This document shows positions 9,416-17,887 of a stretch of 45,014 nucleotides of DNA, piece by piece. Below the pieces are notes generated by a model. It had not been told where the DNA came from, ran no database searches, and was given only the letters and a program-made list of their open reading frames with translations. The translations under genes were made by a program, and so were the position numbers. The first letter of the stretch is position 1; every line of letters begins with the position of its first letter. Source of the stretch: Aeromicrobium sp. (GTDB taxonomy: Bacteria; Actinomycetota; Actinomycetes; Propionibacteriales; Nocardioidaceae); contig NZ_JAOPXQ010000047.1 in the NCBI RefSeq assembly GCF_025965075.1, positions 1 to 45,014 on the forward strand, read 5' to 3'.

Positions 9416-10996
9416 TCAGAGGATCAGCGCGCCGGCCACGACGGCCGGCAGGACGCCCAGCAGGACCCATGCCGAGACGGGGGGCAGGCCGTGGACCAGC
9501 CGGATCGCGACCAGCGCCAGCACGCCCAGCGCCGCCATCACGACGAGCAGCAGGACCGCGTCGGCCTGACGCCCGTCACCGGCGACGCTGTGCGCCACGG
9601 CGGTCAGCGCACCCAGCGGGAACGACGCGACGGCCAGGATCAGGAACGACATGACCCAACGCTGCACCTGCTCGATGCTGAGCTCCCGTCGCGGTCCGGT
9701 CACGATCCCAGCATGGCACTCAGGCGCGGTGATCCGGTAGCGGACGAACGACGGCACGGCGAGTGCCGCGACGACGACGCCGATCACGACCAGCACCCCG
9801 CCACCGGCTGCGGCGGTCGCCGCGCCGACGGACGCCGCGGTCGCGCCGTGCAGCGTGTCGGCGATCCGGGGGCCGCCGGCCACCACGACGATGAAGACCC
9901 CTTGCAGCCGCCCGCGCACCGCGTCGTCGGCCGCCGACTGCAGCATGCTGGTCCGGAACGCCGCGGACGCCATGTCGGCCGCGCCGCCGAGGACCAGCAT
10001 CAGCAGGGCGATGACCAGCATCGTCGTCATCCAGTGGTCCGCGAGGGCCACCGCGACGCCGAAGCCGATCATCGACACGCCCCAGAGCGCGATGCAGACG
10101 ATGACGGCGCGACCCTGCCGGTCGACCCGGGACACCCAGCCGCTGAACACGCCACCGATGACCGATCCGGCGGGGATCGCGGCGAACAGCAGCGCGAACA
10201 CGATGCCACCGTTGTCGGGCCCGCCGAAGTCGAGATGGGCGATCTCGGGGAACAGCGCCCGCGGCATGCCGAAGACCATCGCGATGAGGTCGACGACGAA
10301 CGACATCATCAGCACGGGCTGCGTGCGCAGGTAGGTGAATCCCTCGATGACGGCTTTGAGCCCGGGAGTCCCCGTCACGGCGTCCAGGACCGGCAGCCGG
10401 GGCAGGCGGACGACGGCGCCCAGCGTCGCGAACAGCGTGACCGTGTCGATCAGGTACATCCACTCGAAGCCGATGATCGGGATGAGGATGCCGGCGACCA
10501 GCGGTCCCGCGATCGCCCCGGCCATCGTCACCGTCATGCTCAGCGAGTTGGCGGCGGGCAGCAGGGTGTGGTCGATCAGCTTCGGCAGGATCGCGCTGCG
10601 CGTCGGCTGGTTGACCGCGAAGAACGCCTGCTGCACCGCGAACAGCGTCAGCAGCGTCCACACGTTGGTGTTGCCCAGCGCGGCCTGCAGCCAGAACAGG
10701 CCGCTGGTCACGATGAGGCCGGTCGTCGTGACGATCAGCAGCGTGCGCCGGTCGAACACGTCGGCCAGCGCCCCGCCGTACAGGCCGAACACGACGAGCG
10801 GCACCAGGCCGAACATGCCGGCCAGTCCGACGTACGCCGAGGACCCCGTGTCGGCGTAGATCTGGGCCGGGACCGCGACGACGGTCAGCTGGGCGCCGAC
10901 CACCGTGACGATGTTGGCCAGCCACAACCGGCGGAAGTGCGGGTTGCGCAGGGGCCGGGTGTCGGCGAGGAGATAGGAGATCGATCGCCGGGCCAC
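9416..10996 (-). CDS. MFS transporter (MFS_3/EntS-like) with additional C-terminal membrane segment
   Basis: PLRNPHFRRLWLANIVTVVGAQLTVVAVPAQIYADTGSSAYVGLAGMFGLVPLVVFGLYGGALADVFDRRTLL; about 100 extra hydrophobic residues after RYRITAPECHAG. Confidence 0.9.
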   Translation of the reverse strand: MARRSISYLLADTRPLRNPHFRRLWLANIVTVVGAQLTVVAVPAQIYADTGSSAYVGLAGMFGLVPLVVFGLYGGALADVFDRRTLLIVTTTGLIVTSGLFWLQAALGNTNVWTLLTLFAVQQAFFAVNQPTRSAILPKLIDHTLLPAANSLSMTVTMAGAIAGPLVAGILIPIIGFEWMYLIDTVTLFATLGAVVRLPRLPVLDAVTGTPGLKAVIEGFTYLRTQPVLMMSFVVDLIAMVFGMPRALFPEIAHLDFGGPDNGGIVFALLFAAIPAGSVIGGVFSGWVSRVDRQGRAVIVCIALWGVSMIGFGVAVALADHWMTTMLVIALLMLVLGGAADMASAAFRTSMLQSAADDAVRGRLQGVFIVVVAGGPRIADTLHGATAASVGAATAAAGGGVLVVIGVVVAALAVPSFVRYRITAPECHAGIVTGPRRELSIEQVQRWVMSFLILAVASFPLGALTAVAHSVAGDGRQADAVLLLVVMAALGVLALVAIRLVHGLPPVSAWVLLGVLPAVVAGALIL

Positions 10997-11020
10997 GTCA
11001 GGACAAGATACGCCCGCCGG

Positions 11021-11728
11021 TCAGGCGAATGTGGCGGGGTCGACCTCGATCCAGATCTGCTCCGAGCGCCCCAGCAGCTCGCCGTCGATCGTGTAGAGCG
11101 CCGTGCTGGTCATGAACTTGCGGCCGTCGTGCCGGGTCAGCTCGCCGGCCGACACGTGCGGCTCGTCGGCGCGGGGCGCCCGGACGACCTCGGCGGTCAT
11201 CCGACCCAGCACCATCGTCTGCCGGGTGAAGTCCGCGGCCCAGCCGCCGGGGCAGTCGAGCGCGGCCCACGTCGTCGGCACGTCGAGGAGCCCGCCTGGT
11301 CCGGCGAAGGCCGGGTGCGGTGTCCACGGGCCGGCGGTCCGGCCGTCGCCGACGGGGCCGGTGAACAGGCGCAGCCCGTCACCCTCCTCGCGGGCGGTCC
11401 CGCACGTGAAGCACCGGTCGAACGGGTGGTGGTGGAAGCCGGGATAGGCCGCCAGCCCCGCCTGGGCCTCGGCGTCCGTCGGCCGGGCCGGAGCCTCGCC
11501 CGCGAAGCCGCCGGGTGCTGCCTCGCCGACCACGGCACCGCCGGGGGTGAGGAGCCGGACGGTGTCCCCGTCGTGCTCCCAGCTCAGCGGGACGTCCAGC
11601 GGCGGTGGCAGCCGCAGCGTCGAGGTGACGGGACCCGGACCGCCCTGCGCCGCTGCGAGCATCCCGGCGACGTAGCCACCGTTGCCGGAGTGGTCGGGTC
11701 CGTTGAACTGTCCCGGGATCGTCACCAT
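11021..11728 (-). CDS. Hotdog/thioesterase-like protein
   Basis: MVTIPGQFNGPDHSGNGGYVAGMLAAAQGG...FDRCFTCGTAR...; layout of actinobacterial thioesterase-superfamily proteins. Confidence 0.65.
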   Translation of the reverse strand: MVTIPGQFNGPDHSGNGGYVAGMLAAAQGGPGPVTSTLRLPPPLDVPLSWEHDGDTVRLLTPGGAVVGEAAPGGFAGEAPARPTDAEAQAGLAAYPGFHHHPFDRCFTCGTAREEGDGLRLFTGPVGDGRTAGPWTPHPAFAGPGGLLDVPTTWAALDCPGGWAADFTRQTMVLGRMTAEVVRAPRADEPHVSAGELTRHDGRKFMTSTALYTIDGELLGRSEQIWIEVDPATFA

Positions 11729-11744
11729 GACGCCCAACCTATCC

Positions 11745-13091
11745 TCAGCGGATCGCGTCGTAGCGCCGCAGGGACTCGGCCCGCTCCTCGGCATGGTCGA
11801 CCAGCGGGGGCGGGTAGTCCGCGGGCGGCTCGTCCAGCTCCCACGGGGTCTGCACGTACCGGCTCGGCACGTCGGCGAGCTCGGGGACCCAGCGGCGGAC
11901 GTACTGGCCGTCCGGGTCGAACTTCTTGCCCTGCGTCATGGGGTTGAAGATGCGGAAGTACGGCGACGCGTCCGTGCCGGATCCCGCGACCCACTGCCAG
12001 CCGTGCTGGTTGGACGCGAGATCGGCGTCGACCAACCGGTCGAGGAAGTGCCGGGCCCCGTGCTGCCACTCCAGGTGCAGGTCCTTGACCAGGAAGCTCG
12101 CGACGATCATCCGCACCCGGTTGTGCATCCAGCCCTCGGCCAGGAGCTGCCGCATCCCGGCGTCGACGATCGGGATCCCGGTCATGCCCTGCTTCCACGC
12201 CTCGAGCTCCTCGCCGGGCTGGTCGTACTGCATGCGCTCGAACGCCGGGTTGTAGTAGCCGAACGCGGAGTCGGGGCGCTGGTGCAGGACGTCGGCGTAG
12301 AACTCACGGAAGGCGAGCTCGCGGGCGTACGCCTCGGCGCCCTGAGAGCGCAGCGGGGTCAGGTCGGCCAGCATCGTGCGCGGGTGGATCGTGCCCCACT
12401 TGAGGTGCACCGACATGCGCGACGTCCGGTCCGGACCGGGCAGGTCGCGGGTGTCGTCGTAGTCGGCGACGTCCTCGTCGAGGAACGCGCGCCAGCGCTC
12501 CAGCGCCGCGGCCTCGCCGACCGGGGGCAGGGTCACGCCGGGGGGTGCAGAGGCATCGGGGATCTGGTGCGTACGGCCGTCGGGCCGCAGCCACGGGACG
12601 TCGTCGGGGGTCCGGGCCGGCGCCCGCCAGCCGTGCTCCTGCCAGGCGCGGAAGAACGGGGTGAACACGCGATAGCCCGTCCCGTCGCCCTTCGTGACCC
12701 GCCCTGGCGCGACGGCGTACGGCGAACCCGTGCGGACCAGGGCGATGTCGTGCTCCGCGAGGGCCCGCTCCACGTCGGTGTCACGCTCGGCGCCGTACGG
12801 CGTGAAGTCCGCCGACACGTGCACCGAGCCGGCCCCGACCGCGCGGGCGATCCGCGCGACCTCGGTGGCCGGGGAGCCGTGCACGACGTGCAGGCCGCCG
12901 ATACGGTCGGAGAAGTCGTGGAGCAGCTGCACGAGATAGGCCTGGCGCACGCTGGCCCCCGGTCCCCAGAATGTGTCGTCGAGCACCAGGAGCGGGACGA
13001 CCCCGCCCGGTCCCGCCTCGATCGCCGCCAGCAACGCCGGTTGGTCGTGCAGTCGCAGGTCGGTGCGGAACCACATCACGGATGTCGCCAT
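11745..13091 (-). CDS. phr: Deoxyribodipyrimidine photo-lyase
   Basis: MATSVMWFRTDLRLHDQPALLAAI; DADLASNQHGWQWVAGSGTDASPYFRIFNPMTQGKKFDPDGQYVRRWVPEL. Confidence 0.96.
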   Translation of the reverse strand: MATSVMWFRTDLRLHDQPALLAAIEAGPGGVVPLLVLDDTFWGPGASVRQAYLVQLLHDFSDRIGGLHVVHGSPATEVARIARAVGAGSVHVSADFTPYGAERDTDVERALAEHDIALVRTGSPYAVAPGRVTKGDGTGYRVFTPFFRAWQEHGWRAPARTPDDVPWLRPDGRTHQIPDASAPPGVTLPPVGEAAALERWRAFLDEDVADYDDTRDLPGPDRTSRMSVHLKWGTIHPRTMLADLTPLRSQGAEAYARELAFREFYADVLHQRPDSAFGYYNPAFERMQYDQPGEELEAWKQGMTGIPIVDAGMRQLLAEGWMHNRVRMIVASFLVKDLHLEWQHGARHFLDRLVDADLASNQHGWQWVAGSGTDASPYFRIFNPMTQGKKFDPDGQYVRRWVPELADVPSRYVQTPWELDEPPADYPPPLVDHAEERAESLRRYDAIR

Positions 13092-13093
13092 GA

Positions 13094-13145
13094 CGTCCAT
13101 TGTCGGTGGTGACAGGGCAACCCGCTCGCCATGGAACAATGGACG
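13094..13145. promoter_or_regulatory. Divergent phr/dtxR promoter region with 10-bp inverted repeat
   Basis: CGTCCATTGT (13094-13103) and ACAATGGACG (13136-13145) are exact reverse complements; each ACAAT lies 6-7 bp before a start codon. Confidence 0.6.
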
Positions 13146-13146
13146 G

Positions 13147-13836
13147 GTGAGCGACCTGATCGACACCACAGAGATGTATCTCCGCACGGTCTACGAGCTG
13201 GAGGAAGAGGGCATCGTCCCGTTGCGCGCGCGCATCGCCGAGCGCCTTCACCAGAGTGGACCCACCGTGAGCCAGACCGTCGCCCGCATGGAGCGCGACG
13301 GGCTGCTGGCGGTCGAGGGCGACCGGCACCTCGAGCTCTCCGAGAAGGGGCGCCAGCTCGCGACCCGGGTGATGCGCAAGCACCGCCTCGCGGAGCGGCT
13401 GCTGATCGACATCATCGGCCTGGAGATCGAGTACGTCCACGAGGAGGCGTGCCGCTGGGAGCACGTCATGTCCGAGCAGGTCGAGCGTCGTCTCGTCGAG
13501 CTGCTCGAGCACCCGACCGAGTCGCCCTACGGCAACCCGATCCCGGGCCTGGAGGAGCTGGGCGAGGTCACCAACGAGGCCGTGTTCCTGACCGGCGTGC
13601 AGCCCATGACGAAGGCCGTCGCCGGCTCCGTCGAGCCGATCCGCCTGGTCGTCCGGCGCATCGCCGAGGAGCTGCAGAAGGACACCGAGGTCATGTCGGT
13701 GCTGCGCCGTGTCGGCGCCCTGCCGGGCAACGACGTGCTGGTGTCGACGGGCCACGACGGCGTCGTCGTCGCCCGCCAGGGCGAGACCGCGGAGATCGAC
13801 GCCGAGGCCGCCTCCCACATCTTCGTCACCGCCTGA
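13147..13836 (+). CDS. Metal-dependent transcriptional regulator, DtxR/IdeR family
   Basis: SDLIDTTEMYLRTVYELEEEGIVPLRARIAERLHQSGPTVSQTVARMERDGLL...HRLAERLL...EEACRWEHVMSEQVERRL. Confidence 0.96.
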   Translation: MSDLIDTTEMYLRTVYELEEEGIVPLRARIAERLHQSGPTVSQTVARMERDGLLAVEGDRHLELSEKGRQLATRVMRKHRLAERLLIDIIGLEIEYVHEEACRWEHVMSEQVERRLVELLEHPTESPYGNPIPGLEELGEVTNEAVFLTGVQPMTKAVAGSVEPIRLVVRRIAEELQKDTEVMSVLRRVGALPGNDVLVSTGHDGVVVARQGETAEIDAEAASHIFVTA

Positions 13837-13837
13837 C

Positions 13838-13861
13838 CCCCCACCCACGCGTCAGTGGGGG
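13838..13861. terminator. Stem-loop between convergent genes
   Basis: CCCCCAC (13838-13844) / GTGGGGG (13855-13861). Confidence 0.5.
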
Positions 13862-13871
13862 CGGCGGGGGG

Positions 13872-14675
13872 TCACTTCCTCGGGGGTAGGGGGATGAAGC
13901 CGCTGGTGCGGCGGACGTACTCCTCGTAGCCGGGCTTGGACTTCTTCATGCCCTTCTCGTTGAGCGAGGCGCCGGTGACCTTGGTCAGGAAGATCGTCAT
14001 CGCGATCGGGCTGATGACCGTCGCGAGCCCGGCCCACGAGCCGGCGACGACGATCCAGATGCCGGCCCACACGCACGCGTCGCCGAAGTAGTTGGGGTGA
14101 CGGGTGTAGCGCCACAGCCCCTGGTCCATGAGCCTGCCCTTGTTGGCGGGGTCCTTCTTGAACGCCGCGAGCTGCGCGTCGCCGACCGACTCGAAGAAGA
14201 ACCCGATCGCCCAGACCAGGATGCCGAGGACCAGCAGCGGCACGCTGATGTCTTCGTTGTTGGCGCCGACCATGATGGGCGTCGCGACGAGGAACATCGC
14301 GATGCCCTGCGGCACGAACACCCGCATCAGGGCGACCTGCGCGAACGGTCGACCGTCGGCGTCCGCCAGCTCGGCGTAGCGCGGGTCCTCGGCCTGGCCG
14401 GAGTTGCGCCGGTGCAGGTGCCACGCGAGGCGTCCGCCCCACACCGCCACCATCGCCAGCAGGATCCACCGCAGCGCGGGGTCCCCGTCCCCACCCGAGG
14501 ACACCAGGGCCGTCTCCGCGGCGACCAGGACGAAGCCGAGGCCCCACAACGTGTCGACGACGGTCAGCTTCTTCTGCCGCTGGGCGATCGCGAGACCCAC
14601 ACCCATGAAGGCGATGACGACGCCCAGCCCCCCGAGGAGGCTGGCGCCGGACTGGGACAGGTCGTTGGGGGTCAT
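13872..14675 (-). CDS. DUF1295 / steroid 5-alpha-reductase-like membrane protein
   Basis: LWRYTRHPNYFGDACVWAGIWIV...NEKGMKKSKPGYEEYVRRTSGFIPLPPRK. Confidence 0.92.
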   Translation of the reverse strand: MTPNDLSQSGASLLGGLGVVIAFMGVGLAIAQRQKKLTVVDTLWGLGFVLVAAETALVSSGGDGDPALRWILLAMVAVWGGRLAWHLHRRNSGQAEDPRYAELADADGRPFAQVALMRVFVPQGIAMFLVATPIMVGANNEDISVPLLVLGILVWAIGFFFESVGDAQLAAFKKDPANKGRLMDQGLWRYTRHPNYFGDACVWAGIWIVVAGSWAGLATVISPIAMTIFLTKVTGASLNEKGMKKSKPGYEEYVRRTSGFIPLPPRK

Positions 14676-16000
14676 CGGTCGATCATGTCAGTGCCGGGCA
14701 GCCACGCGAGCGGCGACGACGGCATCCCGCTCACGCCGCGGGCGCTGGGCTTGACCGCGAGGATCTGGTCGACGCCCATGCGATTCTCCTCGAACGCCAG
14801 CGCCCCGCCGGCGAGGTAGAGCCGCCACACCCGTGCGTTCTCCTCCCCGATGAGCTTGACCGCGGCGTCCCAGCGGTCCTCCAGCCGCTCGGCCCACCCG
14901 GCGACGGTCTGCGGGTAGTGCTCGCGCATCGCCTGCACGTCACGGATCTCCAGGCCCGACGCGGCGATCAGGCCGATCGTCTTCGCGAGCGGCTTCATGT
15001 GCATGTCGGGGGCGATGTACGTCTCGATGAACGGCCCGCCGCCGGGTCGGTCCCCGGGGGCGTCGTTGCTGCGCGACATCTGCTGGATCAGGGCTCGGCC
15101 GCCCGGCTTGAGGTAGCGGTGGATCGAGTCGACGAACACGACGTACTCCTCGTCGCCGACGTGCTCGCCCATCTCGATCGAGGCGATCGCGTCGATGTCG
15201 TCGTCGTGGACGCCCGACGCCTCCAGGTCGCGGAAGTGGCGCAGGCTCACGTCGACCCGGTCGGCCAGCCCCCGCTCGGCCGCCCTGCCCAGGACGTAGT
15301 CCCGCTGCTCGACCGACAGCGTCACGCCCGTGACGTGGACGCCGTAGTGCTCGGCGGCGAACAGGGTCAACGATCCCCAGCCCGAGCCGATGTCCACCAT
15401 CTTCATCCCCGGCCGCAGGCCGAGCTTGCGGCACACCAGGTGCAGCTTGGCGGTCTGCGCCTCCTCGAGCGTCATCCCGGGGGTGACGTGGAACCCGCTC
15501 GAGTAGGCCATGGTGGGGTCGAGGATCAGCTCGTAGAAGTCGTTCGACAGGTCGTAGTGGTGCGAGATCGCGGCCTGGTCCCGCTCCTTGCTGTGCAGCT
15601 CGCCGGTCAGGTTGGACTCGGCGTCGGGGGCGGGCGGGCGCCGGCCGACGAGCCCGAGGCGCAGCGCGAGCGCCGCAGCCCGGGCGACCTGCTTGGGACC
15701 GATCCGCGGGCGACCGGCGGCCGGGTCGGCGACCCGGGCGTCGCGCACGGCGTCCCACATCGCCCGCAGCCCGTCACCGAGGTCGCCCTCGACGTCGAGA
15801 TCGCCCTGGACGTACGCCCGCGCGACCCCGAGCTCGCCGGGCTGCCACATGACATGTCGCAGGGCCCGCTTGCTGCGGATCACCACGACGGGAGCCCCCG
15901 GCACGCCGGCCTCGCTGCCGTCCCAGGCCCGCAGGCGGATCGGGAGGGTGAGGCCGAGGGAGTCCTCGACGAGCGACAGCAGGGAGGCGGCGACGTTCAT
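14672..16000 (-). CDS. Cyclopropane-fatty-acyl-phospholipid synthase family methyltransferase
   Basis: AISHHYDLSNDFYELILDPTMAYSSGFHVTPGMTLEEAQTAKLHLVCRKLGLRPGMKMVDIGSGWGSLTLFAAEHYGVHVTGVTLSVEQ; stop overlaps the next gene start. Confidence 0.95.
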   Translation of the reverse strand: MNVAASLLSLVEDSLGLTLPIRLRAWDGSEAGVPGAPVVVIRSKRALRHVMWQPGELGVARAYVQGDLDVEGDLGDGLRAMWDAVRDARVADPAAGRPRIGPKQVARAAALALRLGLVGRRPPAPDAESNLTGELHSKERDQAAISHHYDLSNDFYELILDPTMAYSSGFHVTPGMTLEEAQTAKLHLVCRKLGLRPGMKMVDIGSGWGSLTLFAAEHYGVHVTGVTLSVEQRDYVLGRAAERGLADRVDVSLRHFRDLEASGVHDDDIDAIASIEMGEHVGDEEYVVFVDSIHRYLKPGGRALIQQMSRSNDAPGDRPGGGPFIETYIAPDMHMKPLAKTIGLIAASGLEIRDVQAMREHYPQTVAGWAERLEDRWDAAVKLIGEENARVWRLYLAGGALAFEENRMGVDQILAVKPSARGVSGMPSSPLAWLPGTDMIDR

Positions 16001-16067
16001 GCGCCAAGTCAATCGGGGAGTCGAGGGTTACGCCATCCGAATCCGCCGGATGCGGCAGACTTGGAAC

Positions 16068-16529
16068 ATGAGCGTCGGGACCGTGTTGAGGGTTTGGTTC
16101 CAGCGCACAGGATCGGAGATCCTCGGCTGGACGCTGATCCCTGTCGGCATCGTCCTGATGCCCCTGCCCGGACCCGGCATGATCATCGTGGTGGCCGGTG
16201 TCGCGCTGCTGTCCCGCAACTACGTGTGGGCCCAGAAGCTGCTCGACCCGCTCGAGCGGCGAGCCGTCGAGGCGGCCCGCTACGGCGTCGCGACGTGGCC
16301 CCGGATCGCGCTCGGCTTCCTCGGCGGCCTGTGGCTCGCGGTGCTCGGCGTCATCTGGTGGATCAGCCCCGAGATCCCCGAGTTCGAGATCCTCAGCGTC
16401 GGCTTCGGCCCGCAGCTGCCGGCGCACGGCTGGGCCACCGCCCTGGGCCTGTGGGCCTCGGCCCTCGCGGCGTGGGGCGTGCTGGGCTACAGCGTCGTCA
16501 CGTGGCGTCACCCGCACGAGTCGGAGTGA
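16068..16529 (+). CDS. PGPGW / TIGR02611-type small membrane protein
   Basis: GWTLIPVGIVLMPLPGPGMIIVVAGVALLSRNYVWAQKLLDPLERRAVEAARYG. Confidence 0.85.
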   Translation: MSVGTVLRVWFQRTGSEILGWTLIPVGIVLMPLPGPGMIIVVAGVALLSRNYVWAQKLLDPLERRAVEAARYGVATWPRIALGFLGGLWLAVLGVIWWISPEIPEFEILSVGFGPQLPAHGWATALGLWASALAAWGVLGYSVVTWRHPHESE

Positions 16530-16648
16530 CGGGGTGAGCCGGCTCGAGGGACCCGTGTTGTTCCTCCAGACGCACGGTCCCCGCCCCGAGAACGCCTGAC
16601 ACGACGGCGGCCCGTAACCCGGCCCGGTCCCGCCGCGTTGTCCCTTGT

Positions 16649-17842
16649 GTGGCCCGTCGACGCACCATCGCGATCCTGGCCGCCGTGCTCGCCCTGCTGC
16701 TGGGCGTCGTGCCGGCGGCCGGGGCCGACGAGGGACCGCTCGACGGCGAGGCGCGCAGGATCCTGGCGACGGCGGCCCCCGGGCTCCCGCTCAAGGTCGT
16801 GACGACGTCACGGTCCGACGCCGGCCCGCGGATCACGACCGCCACGGCGTCCTCGGCCGGCGGTGCGCTGGCGTTGATCGAGGCGGCGCTGGCGCGGCCG
16901 TCGACGATCGGCGTCGACATGGCGCAGCGCGTGACGATCGCCGCCAGCCAGGACACCTACCGCTCGAAGCAGTACGCACTGACGCGCTTCCAGGCCGAGA
17001 AGGTCTGGCTGACGTCGTCCGGCCGGGGAGTCGTCGTCGCGGTCGTGGACACCGGGGTCCGGCGGGACCACCCCGACCTCGCCGGGCAGGTGCTGGCGGG
17101 CCGTGACTTCGTCGCCCCGGGCACCCCCGCGACCGACCAGAACGGTCACGGGACGCACGTCGCGGGCATCATCGCCGCCCGCGCCGGCAACGGTCGCGGC
17201 GTCGCCGGTCTCGCGAAGTCGTCCCGCATCCTGCCGGTCCGCGTGCTCGACGCCGCCGGGTCCGGCGACACCGCCGCCGTGGCCCGGGGGATCGTCTGGG
17301 CGGTCAAGCACGGGGCCGACGTCGTCAACCTGTCGCTGGGGACGACCCGCTCGGACACCGCGACGCGGGAGGCCGTCGCGTACGCCGTGTCCAGGAACGT
17401 CGTCGTCGTGGCCGCGGCGGGCAACGACGGCTGCGCCTTCCTGTTCGGCTCGCCCACGACATATCCCGCGAGCTATCCCGACGTCATCGGCGTCGCGGCG
17501 GTCGACCGCAACGGGGCCACCGCGTCGTACTCCAGCTGCGGCTCGTGGGTCGACGTCGCGGCACCCGGCAGCGACATCTTCTCGACGATGATCGCCCGGC
17601 CGGACTCCCGGCTGGGCTGCCCGGCCACGGCGATGTACTGCTCCCTGTCCGGGACCTCGATGGCGTCGCCGCAGGTCGCCGCGAGCGCGGCCCTGCTGAT
17701 CGCGCGGCTGGGCAAGGGCTGGCGGGCCTCGACGGTCGGCTCGATCATCCAGGGCTCGGCCGACGACGTCGGCGCCGCCGGCCGGGACCGGAGCACGGGG
17801 ACCGGGATCATCAACCCGCGGCGGATGCTCCGCGGCCGTTGA
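16649..17842 (+). CDS. S8 family serine peptidase (subtilase)
   Basis: Signal peptide; VVAVVDTGVRRDHPDLAG, NGHGTHVAGIIAA, SLSGTSMASPQVAASAALL catalytic Asp/His/Ser motifs. Confidence 0.96.
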   Translation: MARRRTIAILAAVLALLLGVVPAAGADEGPLDGEARRILATAAPGLPLKVVTTSRSDAGPRITTATASSAGGALALIEAALARPSTIGVDMAQRVTIAASQDTYRSKQYALTRFQAEKVWLTSSGRGVVVAVVDTGVRRDHPDLAGQVLAGRDFVAPGTPATDQNGHGTHVAGIIAARAGNGRGVAGLAKSSRILPVRVLDAAGSGDTAAVARGIVWAVKHGADVVNLSLGTTRSDTATREAVAYAVSRNVVVVAAAGNDGCAFLFGSPTTYPASYPDVIGVAAVDRNGATASYSSCGSWVDVAAPGSDIFSTMIARPDSRLGCPATAMYCSLSGTSMASPQVAASAALLIARLGKGWRASTVGSIIQGSADDVGAAGRDRSTGTGIINPRRMLRGR

Positions 17843-17887
17843 CCCGCTGCGGTGGTCCCACCGCCTGCCGGGTAGCAGGATGGGGAC

